This document shows positions 36,799 through 45,095 of a DNA stretch of 64,000 nucleotides, piece after piece (the stretch's first letter is position 1; the number at the start of each line of letters is the position of its first letter). The notes under the pieces are model-generated. The model searched no databases, had not been told where the DNA came from, and worked only from the letters and a program-made list of their open reading frames with translations. Source of the DNA: Parabacteroides chongii (GTDB lineage Bacteria; Bacteroidota; Bacteroidia; Bacteroidales; Tannerellaceae); contig NZ_CP120849.1 in assembly GCF_029581355.1 (NCBI RefSeq), forward strand, positions 1,892,501 to 1,956,500, written 5' to 3'. A program made the translations under genes and the position numbers.

Positions 36799-37792
36799 AT
36801 TTATAAAAGTTCTTTTGGAATGCTGAGTATTTCTCTTTTTTCAATATCAACAGATTCCATACAGCTGCCAGGAAGCCACTGCCGTAACCGATGAGTTGTA
36901 CAAAAGAGGCTATGATAGATAAGAATCCTATCTTGCAGTTTTTATTCTGGTAAGATGAATCCAGGAATATCAGCACGCAATAGATCAACAGAGGCAATAA
37001 ACTCCATTTGCAGAAAAACGCTCCGATAAGAAAAAACAACGTTCCCAACGTGAAAACAGCAGGTAGTAGATGTACTATCTTCAAAGAATCCGGATACTTC
37101 TTGAATAAAGAGATACGTGCAATACCTGAATTATATACCTGACGGAAGAATTTCTTCCAGTCTGTCCGGCGCTTATGGAATACCCAGGCAGACGGGAACA
37201 GGCATACTTTATAACCGTTTTTGTAAAGACGTATACTAAAATCTATATCCTCTCCGAAGCGCATGGCAGAAAAGCCTTCTAATGCTTCATAAGCACTTCT
37301 CCGGATCCCCATGTTAAAACTGCGGGGATAAAACTTGTCCATTTTCTTTTTTCCGCCGCGAATACCTCCGGTGGTAAAGAAAGAGGTCATCGAATAATTG
37401 ATGGCTTTCTGCACATCGGTAAAGCTGTCCGATGCTTTATCCGGACCGCCGAACGCATCGGCCCCGGTTTTCTGAAGTTCTTTATGTACAGCCTCGATAT
37501 AAGCCGGTGGCAGAATACAATCGGAATCTAGAACGATCAGGTAATCGCTGTTGGCTTTGGTTGCACCGTGATTGCGGGCATTCCCCGGACCACCATTCGG
37601 GATAAAATAATAATATACAGCTAGCCTGTCCGCATACTTGTCTGTAATATGTTTACAGGTATCCTTTGAACCGTCTTCGACAATGATTACCTCGAAGTCT
37701 GTCCTTGTTTGTTTGGTAAGACTATCCAGTAACTCATCAACCTCGTTCGGACGGTTATATACGGGTATAATAAGTGATAATGTTGGGGACAT
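36797..37792 (-). CDS. GT2-family glycosyltransferase, membrane-associated
   Basis: A 331-residue GT2 enzyme: LSLIIPVYNRPNEVDELL, FEVIIVEDGSKD, GPGNARNHG, a DSDCI metal site and GEDIDFSIRLYKNG as acceptor/base region. Two or more C-terminal hydrophobic helices (about 245-320) anchor it in the membrane. It faces the main glycan locus in convergent orientation and lies downstream of ahcY, from which it is separated by a repeat-formed hairpin. Role may be glycan or lipid glycosylation. Confidence 0.83.
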   Translation of the reverse strand: MSPTLSLIIPVYNRPNEVDELLDSLTKQTRTDFEVIIVEDGSKDTCKHITDKYADRLAVYYYFIPNGGPGNARNHGATKANSDYLIVLDSDCILPPAYIEAVHKELQKTGADAFGGPDKASDSFTDVQKAINYSMTSFFTTGGIRGGKKKMDKFYPRSFNMGIRRSAYEALEGFSAMRFGEDIDFSIRLYKNGYKVCLFPSAWVFHKRRTDWKKFFRQVYNSGIARISLFKKYPDSLKIVHLLPAVFTLGTLFFLIGAFFCKWSLLPLLIYCVLIFLDSSYQNKNCKIGFLSIIASFVQLIGYGSGFLAAVWNLLILKKEKYSAFQKNFYK

Positions 37793-37800
37793 ATGTGTTC

Positions 37801-37840
37801 AGTTGACAGTTGACAGTTGACAGTTGACAGTTGACAGTTA
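37801..37840 (+). repeat. Heptanucleotide tandem repeat (AGTTGAC)5
   Basis: Five perfect AGTTGAC units plus AGTTA, directly before the GT2 start codon at 37792. The inverted complement recurs at 37880-37913, so the two blocks can form a stem of about 30 base pairs around a 40-base loop. Confidence 0.85.
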
Positions 37841-37879
37841 GGTTTTATATTCGATACCTGATCGGCTGAAAGCCGAAAT

Positions 37880-37913
37880 AACTGTCAACTGTCACTTGTC
37901 AACTGTCAATTGA
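37880..37913 (+). repeat. Inverted counterpart of the heptanucleotide repeat
   Basis: About four GTCAACT-type units, one degenerate (ACTTGTC), complementary to 37801-37840. It ends two bases before the ahcY stop on the minus strand. In an ahcY transcript the pair would make a long hairpin before the GT2 gene. Confidence 0.8.
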
Positions 37914-37914
37914 A

Positions 37915-39333
37915 TTAGTATCTGTAATGATCAGCCTTATACGGACCTTCTACCGGAACCCCGATATACTCGGCCTGTTTAGGACTCAGTTTAGACAGTT
38001 TCACGCCAATCCGTTCGAGATGCAGGCGGGCAACTTCTTCGTCCAGACGTTTCGGCAGGCGGTAAACACCTACTTCATAAGCCATCTGCCACAAATCCAT
38101 CTGTGCCAGTACCTGATTGGTGAATGAGTTGCTCATCACGAATGACGGGTGGCCGGTTGCACAACCTAAGTTAACCAGACGGCCTTCTGCCAGCAGGAAG
38201 ATAGAGTTTCCGGTCGGGAAAGTATATTTGTCGACCTGCGGCTTGATGTTGGTGTGCTGGATATTGGGGTAGTTTACCAGTTTTTCAACTTGTATTTCAT
38301 TGTCGAAATGACCGATATTACAAACGATTGCCTGGTCTTTCATCTGTGTCATGTGCTCGATCGTGATGATGTCGCAGTTACCGGTTGTCGTAACGAAGAT
38401 ATTACCTTCTTTTACGGCATCTTCCATCGTTGTTACTTCGAAGCCTTCCATTGCAGCCTGCAAAGCACAGATCGGGTCGATTTCCGTCACCAGCACACGA
38501 GCTCCGTAAGAACGCATGGAATGGGCGCAACCTTTACCTACATCGCCATAGCCGGCAACGACAACGACTTTACCGGCTATCATTACGTCAGTAGCACGTT
38601 TGATGCCGTCAGCCAATGATTCGCGGCAACCGTACAAGTTGTCGAATTTGGATTTCGTTACCGAGTCGTTTACGTTGATGGCCGGAACCAGCAGTTCACC
38701 TTTTTCCATCATTTGATACAGGCGGTGTACACCGGTAGTTGTCTCTTCCGAAACACCTTTCATCTCGGCGATTGTACGATGCCAGCGCTGATTATCTTCT
38801 TCCAGGATACGGTGTAAAGTATCCAGAATTACCTGTTCCTCGTGATTACCGCCCTTACGATTGATCGTTTCGGCGTTATCTTCGGCACGGTATCCCATGT
38901 GAACCAGCAAAGAGGCATCTCCGCCATCGTCAACAATCATATGAGGACCTTTTCCGTCAGGAAAACGGAGTGCCATGTCAGTACACCACCAGTATTCCTC
39001 CAGCGTTTCACCTTTCCAGGCAAAAACGGGAACGCCATCGGCTGCGATAGCCGCTGCGGCATGGTCCTGTGTAGAGAAGATGTTACAGCTTGCCCAGCGT
39101 ACATCTGCTCCCAACGCAACTAATGTTTCGATTAACACTGCAGTCTGAATGGTCATGTGCAGTGAGCCGGTGATACGGGCACCTTTCAGAGGTTTCTGAT
39201 CGGCATATTTCTGGCGCAGAGCCATCAGTCCCGGCATTTCGTGTTCGGCGATCTCGATCTCTTTGCGACCGAAGTCAGCCAAACTCATATCCGCCACTTT
39301 ATAAGGCAGATTAGTTGGAAATAATTGTGACAT
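37915..39333 (-). CDS. ahcY: Adenosylhomocysteinase
   Basis: A 472-residue enzyme that hydrolyses S-adenosylhomocysteine to adenosine and homocysteine with bound NAD+. Visible hallmarks are the [18 protein letters not shown]-terminal active site, [13 protein letters not shown], the NAD motif [14 protein letters not shown] and the C-terminal ending [10 protein letters not shown], with the Lys-Tyr pair that contacts NAD. Length is normal. It is preceded by a clear -7 box on the minus strand. Confidence 0.97.
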   Translation of the reverse strand: MSQLFPTNLPYKVADMSLADFGRKEIEIAEHEMPGLMALRQKYADQKPLKGARITGSLHMTIQTAVLIETLVALGADVRWASCNIFSTQDHAAAAIAADGVPVFAWKGETLEEYWWCTDMALRFPDGKGPHMIVDDGGDASLLVHMGYRAEDNAETINRKGGNHEEQVILDTLHRILEEDNQRWHRTIAEMKGVSEETTTGVHRLYQMMEKGELLVPAINVNDSVTKSKFDNLYGCRESLADGIKRATDVMIAGKVVVVAGYGDVGKGCAHSMRSYGARVLVTEIDPICALQAAMEGFEVTTMEDAVKEGNIFVTTTGNCDIITIEHMTQMKDQAIVCNIGHFDNEIQVEKLVNYPNIQHTNIKPQVDKYTFPTGNSIFLLAEGRLVNLGCATGHPSFVMSNSFTNQVLAQMDLWQMAYEVGVYRLPKRLDEEVARLHLERIGVKLSKLSPKQAEYIGVPVEGPYKADHYRY

Positions 39334-39359
39334 AAATAATACTTATTTTGAATGTGTGG

Positions 39360-39367
39360 CAAAGATA
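39360..39367 (-). promoter_or_regulatory. ahcY -7 promoter element
   Basis: On the minus strand this reads TATCTTTG, a TAnnTTTG match 26 bases upstream of the ahcY ATG. No convincing -33 TTG. Confidence 0.55.
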
Positions 39368-39433
39368 AGAAATTATTAGGTTGTTCAGATAATTCCCGGG
39401 GACAAACATAATCATCCCCTGGTGTCTTCAAAA

Positions 39434-39560
39434 TTTCCTGCTTAGGAAACTACAGTTTCCAAGGCAGGAAACGCTAGTTCCCTCGGCAGGAAATTGCAGT
39501 TCCTCGCGCAGGAAACTGGAGTTTCCTAAGCACGGAATTACGAGGAAACTGTAATCGGTT
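39434..39560 (+). repeat. Array of 22-bp palindromic tandem repeats
   Basis: Four contiguous 22-base units occupy 39444-39465, 39466-39487, 39488-39509 and 39510-39531. Each starts AGGAAA, contains an imperfect palindrome AGGAAACTnnAGTTTCCT and ends in GC. Degenerate half-units flank them (39434-39443 and about 39532-39560). Unit length is exact although sequences differ. There are no spacers, so it is not CRISPR. It occupies the gap between the ahcY promoter and the end of the acyl ligase gene. Confidence 0.8.
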
Positions 39561-39584
39561 GGTTGATAGGTCTATGTCTGTTTT

Positions 39585-41240
39585 TTATACCGGCGTAATA
39601 CCTTGTTCGGCAAGTAACTTCAGACTCAGGTCTTTCAGTTTGAATTTTTGGATCTTGCCGCTACCTGTCATCGGGAATGTATCGATGAAGAAAATATATT
39701 TCGGTATCTTATGGCGAGCGATCTTGCCGCGGCAAAAGTCCTTTACTATATCTTCTGTCATTGTTACACCCTCGTGCAGGATGATGAAAGCGCCCACTTC
39801 CTCTCCGTACTTCTTGGACGGAACGGCGGCTACCTGTACGTCTTTCACACCTTCCAGGTGATACAGGAACTCTTCTATTTCGCGCGGATAAACGTTTTCT
39901 CCACCGCGGATAATCATATCCTTGATACGGCCGGTAATACGGTAATATCCGTTTTCATCTTTTATACCGAGGTCGCCGCTGTGAAGGAAACCGTCTTTAT
40001 CGATTACTTCGGCTGTGGCGGCAGGGTTGTTGTAATAACCTTTCATGTTGTTGTAACCACGGTTACACATTTCCCCTTGTACGCCGACAGGACATTCTTC
40101 TCCGGTTTCCGGGTCGATAACGCGGACTTCCGTAAATTCGAAGTCACGTCCTACCGTGTTATGCCGTGCCTCTGCCGGATCGTCGATACGGGAGTGGGTC
40201 ATGCCCGGAGATGTCTCCGTCAAGCCGTAGACACTGGTTACCTTCATATACATTTTCTCTTCCACCTGGCGCATCAGTTCGACCGGACAAAGTGAACCCG
40301 CCATAATACCGGTGCGGAGTGAGGTAAGGTCGAACATCGGGAACATCGGATGATTCAGTTCGGCAATGAACATGGTCGGTACGCCGTAAAGAGCCGTGCA
40401 ACGTTCTTTGTGGATGGAAGCCAGCACGACCAGCGGGTCGAATTTCTCGACCATCACCTGTGTACAGCCGTGTGTCAGCACGTTCATGGAAGCCAACACC
40501 ACGCCGAAGCAGTGGAAGAGGGGAACGCAGCAGCAGAGCTTGTCGTCGGCAGTAAATTTCATATGTTCGCCGGTCAACAAACCGTTGTTGGCAATGTTAT
40601 AATGCGTCAGCATGACCCCTTTCGGGAAACCAGTCGTACCGGAGGTGTATTGCATGTTGACAACATCATGGCAGTTGACGAGCTTTTTAGCTTCCTCCAG
40701 TCTGTCATCGCTGATATTTTCACCCAGCAGCAATAACTCCGGTGTATTGTACATGCCGCGGTATTTCTCCTGGCCGATATAAACCACATTCTTCAGTCGC
40801 GGGAAACGCTTGCTTTTCAGGTATCCGCGTTGTGACTCCCTTAGCTCGGGAAGCATGGAGTACATCATATCTACATAACTTCCGTCGAATACGCCGTCGG
40901 TGATACACATCGTATGTATGTCGGCATTCTCAACGAGAAATTCCAGTTCGTTCTGCTTATAGTTTGTATTTACCGTAACGGCAACGGCGCCGATCTTGGC
41001 GGCTGCATAAAGGAATGTCAGCCAGTCGGGCACATTGGTCGCCCAGATACCTACGTGTGTACCATGTTCGATTCCGATGGACAACATACCTTTTGCCATC
41101 CGGTCTACGCGTTCGTTAAACTCTTTCCATGTGAAACGCAGGTCGCGATCGGAATAAACCACGTATTCCTTGTCCGGCGTAGTAGTGGCCCAATGTTCCA
41201 GCCATTGACCTAAAGTCTTATCCTGTAATTGTATTTCCAT
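39585..41240 (-). CDS. AMP-forming acyl-CoA synthetase/ligase
   Basis: A 551-residue ANL-superfamily ligase. It contains the phosphate-binding loop [28 protein letters not shown], the hinge region [24 protein letters not shown] and the catalytic lysine near the C-terminus ([11 protein letters not shown]). Such enzymes activate a carboxylic acid as acyl-AMP and form acyl-CoA; length and motifs fit a medium/long-chain acyl-CoA ligase. It lies 13 bases after a cupin regulator gene on the same strand, and this pair is probably one operon under that regulator. Confidence 0.88.
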   Translation of the reverse strand: MEIQLQDKTLGQWLEHWATTTPDKEYVVYSDRDLRFTWKEFNERVDRMAKGMLSIGIEHGTHVGIWATNVPDWLTFLYAAAKIGAVAVTVNTNYKQNELEFLVENADIHTMCITDGVFDGSYVDMMYSMLPELRESQRGYLKSKRFPRLKNVVYIGQEKYRGMYNTPELLLLGENISDDRLEEAKKLVNCHDVVNMQYTSGTTGFPKGVMLTHYNIANNGLLTGEHMKFTADDKLCCCVPLFHCFGVVLASMNVLTHGCTQVMVEKFDPLVVLASIHKERCTALYGVPTMFIAELNHPMFPMFDLTSLRTGIMAGSLCPVELMRQVEEKMYMKVTSVYGLTETSPGMTHSRIDDPAEARHNTVGRDFEFTEVRVIDPETGEECPVGVQGEMCNRGYNNMKGYYNNPAATAEVIDKDGFLHSGDLGIKDENGYYRITGRIKDMIIRGGENVYPREIEEFLYHLEGVKDVQVAAVPSKKYGEEVGAFIILHEGVTMTEDIVKDFCRGKIARHKIPKYIFFIDTFPMTGSGKIQKFKLKDLSLKLLAEQGITPV

Positions 41241-41253
41241 ATCCTTCGGTCAA

Positions 41254-41838
41254 TTAGTACGGGGTATAAACAACTCCAAGTATTTTAGCAGTGCTGTCGG
41301 CTGCAGCATGAACATGGTGTGCAACGATAGAATCATAATAGATGCTGTCGCCTTCTTCCAGTAAATAAGTATTCTTCCCGTAGTTTATTTCAACCACGCC
41401 CGCCAATACATAAATAAATTCTTCGCCTTCGTGTGTGGAAAGAACGAAATCAACGCCTTCTTCTGATGGAGAAACATCAATCAGGAACGGTTCCATATGT
41501 CGTCCGGACTTATCCTGTGACAGAGAGTGATATTCCATATGCTTGCGGTTTTCCATCGAGTTGTTGGTAAAGCCGATGCTGTTGGAGTCGTTGCTGTCTT
41601 TCTTACGGCAAATGACCGGACCCAGTTCTGACTGGTCGTCGAGGAATGTACCCAGGCGGACACCGAGTACCCGTGCTATTTTGATAAGTGGTGCCAGTGA
41701 CGGAAAGTCTACATTACTTTCTATGCGTTCGATCTGTTCGATACCAAGGCCGGAACGTTCGGCTACTTCTTCAACGGACAGTTGTTTTGATTCACGGATA
41801 CTTTTAATTTTGGCTCCGATGATTTTGTTGTTTCCCAT
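41254..41838 (-). CDS. XRE-type regulator with C-terminal cupin domain
   Basis: A 194-residue protein with an N-terminal helix-turn-helix (IKSIRESKQLSVEEVAERSG, residues 10-65) and a C-terminal cupin (about 115-190; EEFIYVLAGVVEINYG and LEEGDSIYYDSIVAHHVHA). XRE-cupin proteins sense small ligands and repress or activate adjacent genes. Being first gene in a unit with the acyl ligase, it likely controls that enzyme in response to an organic acid. Confidence 0.88.
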   Translation of the reverse strand: MGNNKIIGAKIKSIRESKQLSVEEVAERSGLGIEQIERIESNVDFPSLAPLIKIARVLGVRLGTFLDDQSELGPVICRKKDSNDSNSIGFTNNSMENRKHMEYHSLSQDKSGRHMEPFLIDVSPSEEGVDFVLSTHEGEEFIYVLAGVVEINYGKNTYLLEEGDSIYYDSIVAHHVHAAADSTAKILGVVYTPY

Positions 41839-41885
41839 AAGTATGTTTATTTTAGATTTTCTTTTAATTTGTAACTAAACGCCGC

Positions 41886-41893
41886 AAATTTAC
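41886..41893 (-). promoter_or_regulatory. Promoter element of the cupin-regulator/acyl-ligase unit
   Basis: On the minus strand this reads TAAATTTG, matching TAnnTTTG, 47 bases upstream of the regulator ATG. Confidence 0.5.
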
Positions 41894-41934
41894 ATTAATA
41901 TTTTATTTTACCATGTAATTTGCTGAAAGAAAAA

Positions 41935-41964
41935 AAGGACAACCCTTGTTTGAGTTGCCCTTTT
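41935..41964 (-). terminator. Intrinsic terminator of rpsO
   Basis: On the minus strand AAAGGGCAAC pairs with GTTGTCCTTT (one G-T wobble) around a 10-base loop and is followed by a T-run complementary to the A-run at 41931-41937. It lies 24 bases after the rpsO stop. Confidence 0.8.
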
Positions 41965-41987
41965 GTAACTTCCGGAGAAGTAGTTTC

Positions 41988-42257
41988 TTATTTTCTGATA
42001 CCAAGCTCTTTGATGATAGCACGATATCTTTCGATATCAACTTTGATCAGATAGTCCAATAAACGACGACGTTTACCAACCAACATCTTCAATGCTCTTT
42101 CTGTACTGTAATCTTTGTGATTACTTTTCAGGTGCTCTGTCAAGTGTGCGATACGAACTGTGAACAAAGCGATCTGGCTTTCTGCCGAACCTGTGTCAGT
42201 AGCAGATTTACCATACTTTTCGAAAATTTCTTTTTTCTTTTCTGAATCTAAAAACAT
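41988..42257 (-). CDS. rpsO: 30S ribosomal protein S15
   Basis: An 89-residue protein with the S15 signature GSAESQIALFTVRIAHLTEHLKSN shown here in part (TGSAESQIALF, LTEHLKSNHKDY), KMLVGKRRRLLDYL and a basic C-terminus. S15 binds 16S rRNA in the central domain of the small subunit. Monocistronic, with its own promoter and terminator. Confidence 0.98.
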   Translation of the reverse strand: MFLDSEKKKEIFEKYGKSATDTGSAESQIALFTVRIAHLTEHLKSNHKDYSTERALKMLVGKRRRLLDYLIKVDIERYRAIIKELGIRK

Positions 42258-42304
42258 GATTCTTTTTACTTTAATAAATTGATACTATATTATCTAAGCG
42301 GATG

Positions 42305-42334
42305 CAAAGGTAGGCATTCCTTTGAGATATACAA
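42305..42334 (-). promoter_or_regulatory. rpsO promoter
   Basis: On the minus strand TTG (42332-42334), 19 bases, then TACCTTTG (42305-42312). This is a near-ideal Bacteroidota -33/-7 pair, 48 bases upstream of the ATG. Confidence 0.75.
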
Positions 42335-42398
42335 TACTTTTCATCTTATTTTTTGTATTTTGAGACATGAATGACATATATATATCGTAAAAATGTCG

Positions 42399-42406
42399 TA
42401 TTTTTG
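42399..42406 (+). promoter_or_regulatory. typA -7 promoter element
   Basis: TATTTTTG matches TAnnTTTG and lies 21 bases before the typA ATG. It is divergent from the rpsO promoter about 65 bases away. No clear -33 box. Confidence 0.55.
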
Positions 42407-42427
42407 CAGCCAATAAATTAGTCTTCG

Positions 42428-44224
42428 ATGCAAAAACTCAGAAACATCGCGATTATCGCGCACGTAGACCACGGCAAAACGACGCTTGTGGATAAGATGT
42501 TATTAGCCGGTAAGCTTTTCCGTGAAGGACAGGCAGAACCGGATCAGTTCATGGACAACAATGATTTGGAACGTGAACGAGGAATTACGATTTTGGCCAA
42601 GAATGTCTCTATTAATTATAAAGATTACAAAATCAATATTATTGATACTCCGGGTCACGCTGACTTCGGAGGTGAAGTAGAGCGTGTATTGAACATGGCC
42701 GATGGTTGCTTGCTGCTGGTCGACGCGTTTGAAGGACCGATGCCTCAGACTCGCTTCGTATTACAAAAAGCCATTCAGCTGGGACTGAAACCGATTGTGG
42801 TTATCAATAAGGTAGACAAGCCGAACTGTCGTCCGTCGGAAGTGCAGGAAATGGTTTTCGAATTGATGTTCAGCCTGGATGCTACGGAAGAACAGTTGGA
42901 CTTCCCGACAATCTATGGTTCTGCCAAGCAGGGATGGATGTCGACCGACTGGAAAGAGCCGAAAGAGGATATTCTGGCATTGCTGGATGCCATCATTGAA
43001 TATATTCCGGAACCGAAAGTGCTGGAAGGAACTCCTCAGATGTTGATCACTTCACTGGATTATTCTAAATATGTCGGACGTATCGCTGTCGGACGTGTTC
43101 ACCGGGGTGAGCTGAAAGAAGGACAGGACGTTATGCTGTGCAAGCGTGACGGATCGATGGTCAAATCCAAGATTAAGGAAGTCGATGTCTTTGAAGGTTT
43201 AGGCCGTACAAAAGTATCTTCTGTTCAATCAGGTGATATCTGTGCTTTGATCGGAATTGAAGGTTTTGAGATCGGTGAAACGATTGCCGATGTTAATGAA
43301 CCGGAACCGCTGCCTACGATCGCTATTGATGAGCCTACCATGTCTATGCTCTTCACGATCAATAACTCTCCGTTCTTCGGTAAAGACGGTAAGTTCGTGA
43401 CATCACGTCATATTTTCGAACGTTTGCAGAAAGAGTTGGACAAGAACCTGGCCTTGCGTGTGGTCCCGACAGACTCTGCCGATTCATGGCTGGTATATGG
43501 TCGTGGCGTACTTCATTTGTCCGTATTGATCGAAACAATGCGTCGTGAAGGTTACGAATTGCAGGTAGGACAGCCTCAGGTTATCATCAAAGAGATAGAC
43601 GGCGTAAAATGTGAGCCGGTTGAACAGCTGACTATCAATCTCCCGGAAGAATCTTCCAGCCGTATCATTGATATGGTAACCAAGCGTAAGGGGGAAATGA
43701 CGATGATGGAAAGTAAGAACGACCGTATGCATCTTGAATTTAATATTCCTTCACGTGGTATCATCGGTTTGAACAATGCTGTTCTGACTGCTTCTGCCGG
43801 TGAAGCAATCATGGCACATCGTTTCTTGGAATATCAGCCTTGGAAGGGTGATATCGAACGTCGTAACAATGGTTCTATCATTGCCATGGAAACAGGCACA
43901 GCGTTTGCTTATGCCTTGAATAACCTGCAGTCACGCGGACGTTTCTTCATCTCTCCGCAGGAAGAAGTTTATGCCGGTCAGGTCGTAGGTGAGCATACAA
44001 AAGAAGGTGACCTGGTTGTGAATGTTACGAAGTCGAAGAAGCTGACCAATATGCGTGCTTCGGGTTCTGATGATAAAGTATCATTGGCTCCTCCTTTGGT
44101 ATTCAGCCTGGAAGATGCGCTGGAATATATCAAGGCAGACGAATATGTGGAGATCACTCCGAATTATATGCGTATGCGTAAGATCATTTTGGATGAAACA
44201 GAACGTAAACGTCAGGGTAGATAA
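42428..44224 (+). CDS. typA: Ribosome-binding GTPase TypA/BipA
   Basis: A 598-residue translational GTPase of full family length. G-motifs: AHVDHGKTTL (G1), the RGITI switch I threonine, DTPGHADFGGEVERV (G3), NKVDKPNCR (G4). Domain II is near YVGRIAVGRVHRGELK; the EF-G-like C-terminal parts and the TypA-specific C-terminal domain (VNVTKSKKLTNMRASGSDD) are present. TypA assists 50S assembly and translation under stress. Confidence 0.97.
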   Translation: MQKLRNIAIIAHVDHGKTTLVDKMLLAGKLFREGQAEPDQFMDNNDLERERGITILAKNVSINYKDYKINIIDTPGHADFGGEVERVLNMADGCLLLVDAFEGPMPQTRFVLQKAIQLGLKPIVVINKVDKPNCRPSEVQEMVFELMFSLDATEEQLDFPTIYGSAKQGWMSTDWKEPKEDILALLDAIIEYIPEPKVLEGTPQMLITSLDYSKYVGRIAVGRVHRGELKEGQDVMLCKRDGSMVKSKIKEVDVFEGLGRTKVSSVQSGDICALIGIEGFEIGETIADVNEPEPLPTIAIDEPTMSMLFTINNSPFFGKDGKFVTSRHIFERLQKELDKNLALRVVPTDSADSWLVYGRGVLHLSVLIETMRREGYELQVGQPQVIIKEIDGVKCEPVEQLTINLPEESSSRIIDMVTKRKGEMTMMESKNDRMHLEFNIPSRGIIGLNNAVLTASAGEAIMAHRFLEYQPWKGDIERRNNGSIIAMETGTAFAYALNNLQSRGRFFISPQEEVYAGQVVGEHTKEGDLVVNVTKSKKLTNMRASGSDDKVSLAPPLVFSLEDALEYIKADEYVEITPNYMRMRKIILDETERKRQGR

Positions 44225-44245
44225 TAGTACATATATAATATGAGT

Positions 44246-44284
44246 AAAGCCGGATGCACTGTTGATGTGTATCCGGCTTTTATT
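44246..44284. terminator. Terminator shared by convergent typA and minus-strand gene
   Basis: AAAGCCGGAT (44246-44255) and ATCCGGCTTT (44271-44280) form a perfect 10-bp stem with a 15-base loop. T-rich sequence follows on the plus side. Confidence 0.75.
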
Positions 44285-44947
44285 TTATAATGTCGATGCG
44301 TAATTATAGATTTGCAGGACGTTTTCGATGTCGTTAAAGTCTATCTTGTTGTCATCTGCATATTTCTTCAGTTTCTCTTTTTGATCCGGGAATGCTTTGA
44401 GGAATTGTTTTTCATTAATGAAACGGTATTGTTTTCCTTTGCGCTCTATCCGGAAAATCTTGTCGATGCGGGTTAGGATCAGCTTTTCTGTTTCCAGTTT
44501 ATGTGTAGTGCTTCCGGACTGGAATGTCGAATAAGTTTCGACTGCCGATGTTTCCGAGCGGCCTCCGTAGCCAACCCGTTTACCTTCCCATTTTAACGAG
44601 CCTCTGTATTGAACGAAGATAGGAGGATCTTTCTGAAGCACTTCCGTTGCACCGTCTTTGGTAGGAAGGAATGTCCTTTCTCCGATCTTGATGGTGGCTA
44701 CCATTTCAGGTTCCGAGAACTCTTTGATTGCATTATCGTCATGTTGGTCGATGAACAGGAATTTCTTGATCAGCAAACTGTAGTTCAGGGGGACGGTGAA
44801 TGTTCGTCCGTCCTTATAATACACATACCCGTTTTCAAAGCTTCGTAACAGAAACTGTGAACTGTCGACCGGGGCTTCCTGTGCCGTCCCATTGAATCCT
44901 GGCAGGTTTCCGATGCAGATAATCAGAAAAATAACAAGTCGCTTCAT
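44285..44947 (-). CDS. Exported protein of unknown function
   Basis: A 220-residue protein with an N-terminal signal peptide (MKRLVIFLIICIGNLPGFNGTAQ) and no lipobox. The rest is mixed beta and helix with no family I recognise (FENGYVYYKDGRTFTVPLNYSLL; KKYADDNKIDFNDIENVLQIYNY near the C-terminus). Probably periplasmic. It appears monocistronic. Confidence 0.7.
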   Translation of the reverse strand: MKRLVIFLIICIGNLPGFNGTAQEAPVDSSQFLLRSFENGYVYYKDGRTFTVPLNYSLLIKKFLFIDQHDDNAIKEFSEPEMVATIKIGERTFLPTKDGATEVLQKDPPIFVQYRGSLKWEGKRVGYGGRSETSAVETYSTFQSGSTTHKLETEKLILTRIDKIFRIERKGKQYRFINEKQFLKAFPDQKEKLKKYADDNKIDFNDIENVLQIYNYASTL

Positions 44948-45041
44948 AATGCCTCAGATTAGTTAGTGCAAGATACAACTTTCTGATTAATAATAAAATA
45001 TCCGGCGAGTTTTTTTTCTTGTTGGCAGTAAGGCAAGAAAA

Positions 45042-45068
45042 AAGGCCATCTCCGGAAGGAGACAGCCT
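45042..45068 (-). terminator. Terminator of the TPR lipoprotein gene
   Basis: AAGGCCATCTCC and GGAGACAGCCTT form a hairpin with one mismatch and a GGAA-type tetraloop, flanked by an A-run that reads as a T-run on the minus strand. Confidence 0.75.
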
Positions 45069-45095
45069 TTTATATAGGATTGTGTAATATACTAA

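Noticed and set aside
39434..39560. CRISPR array
   Set aside because: Units are contiguous 22-mers without spacers, the repeats are diverged, and no cas genes are nearby.
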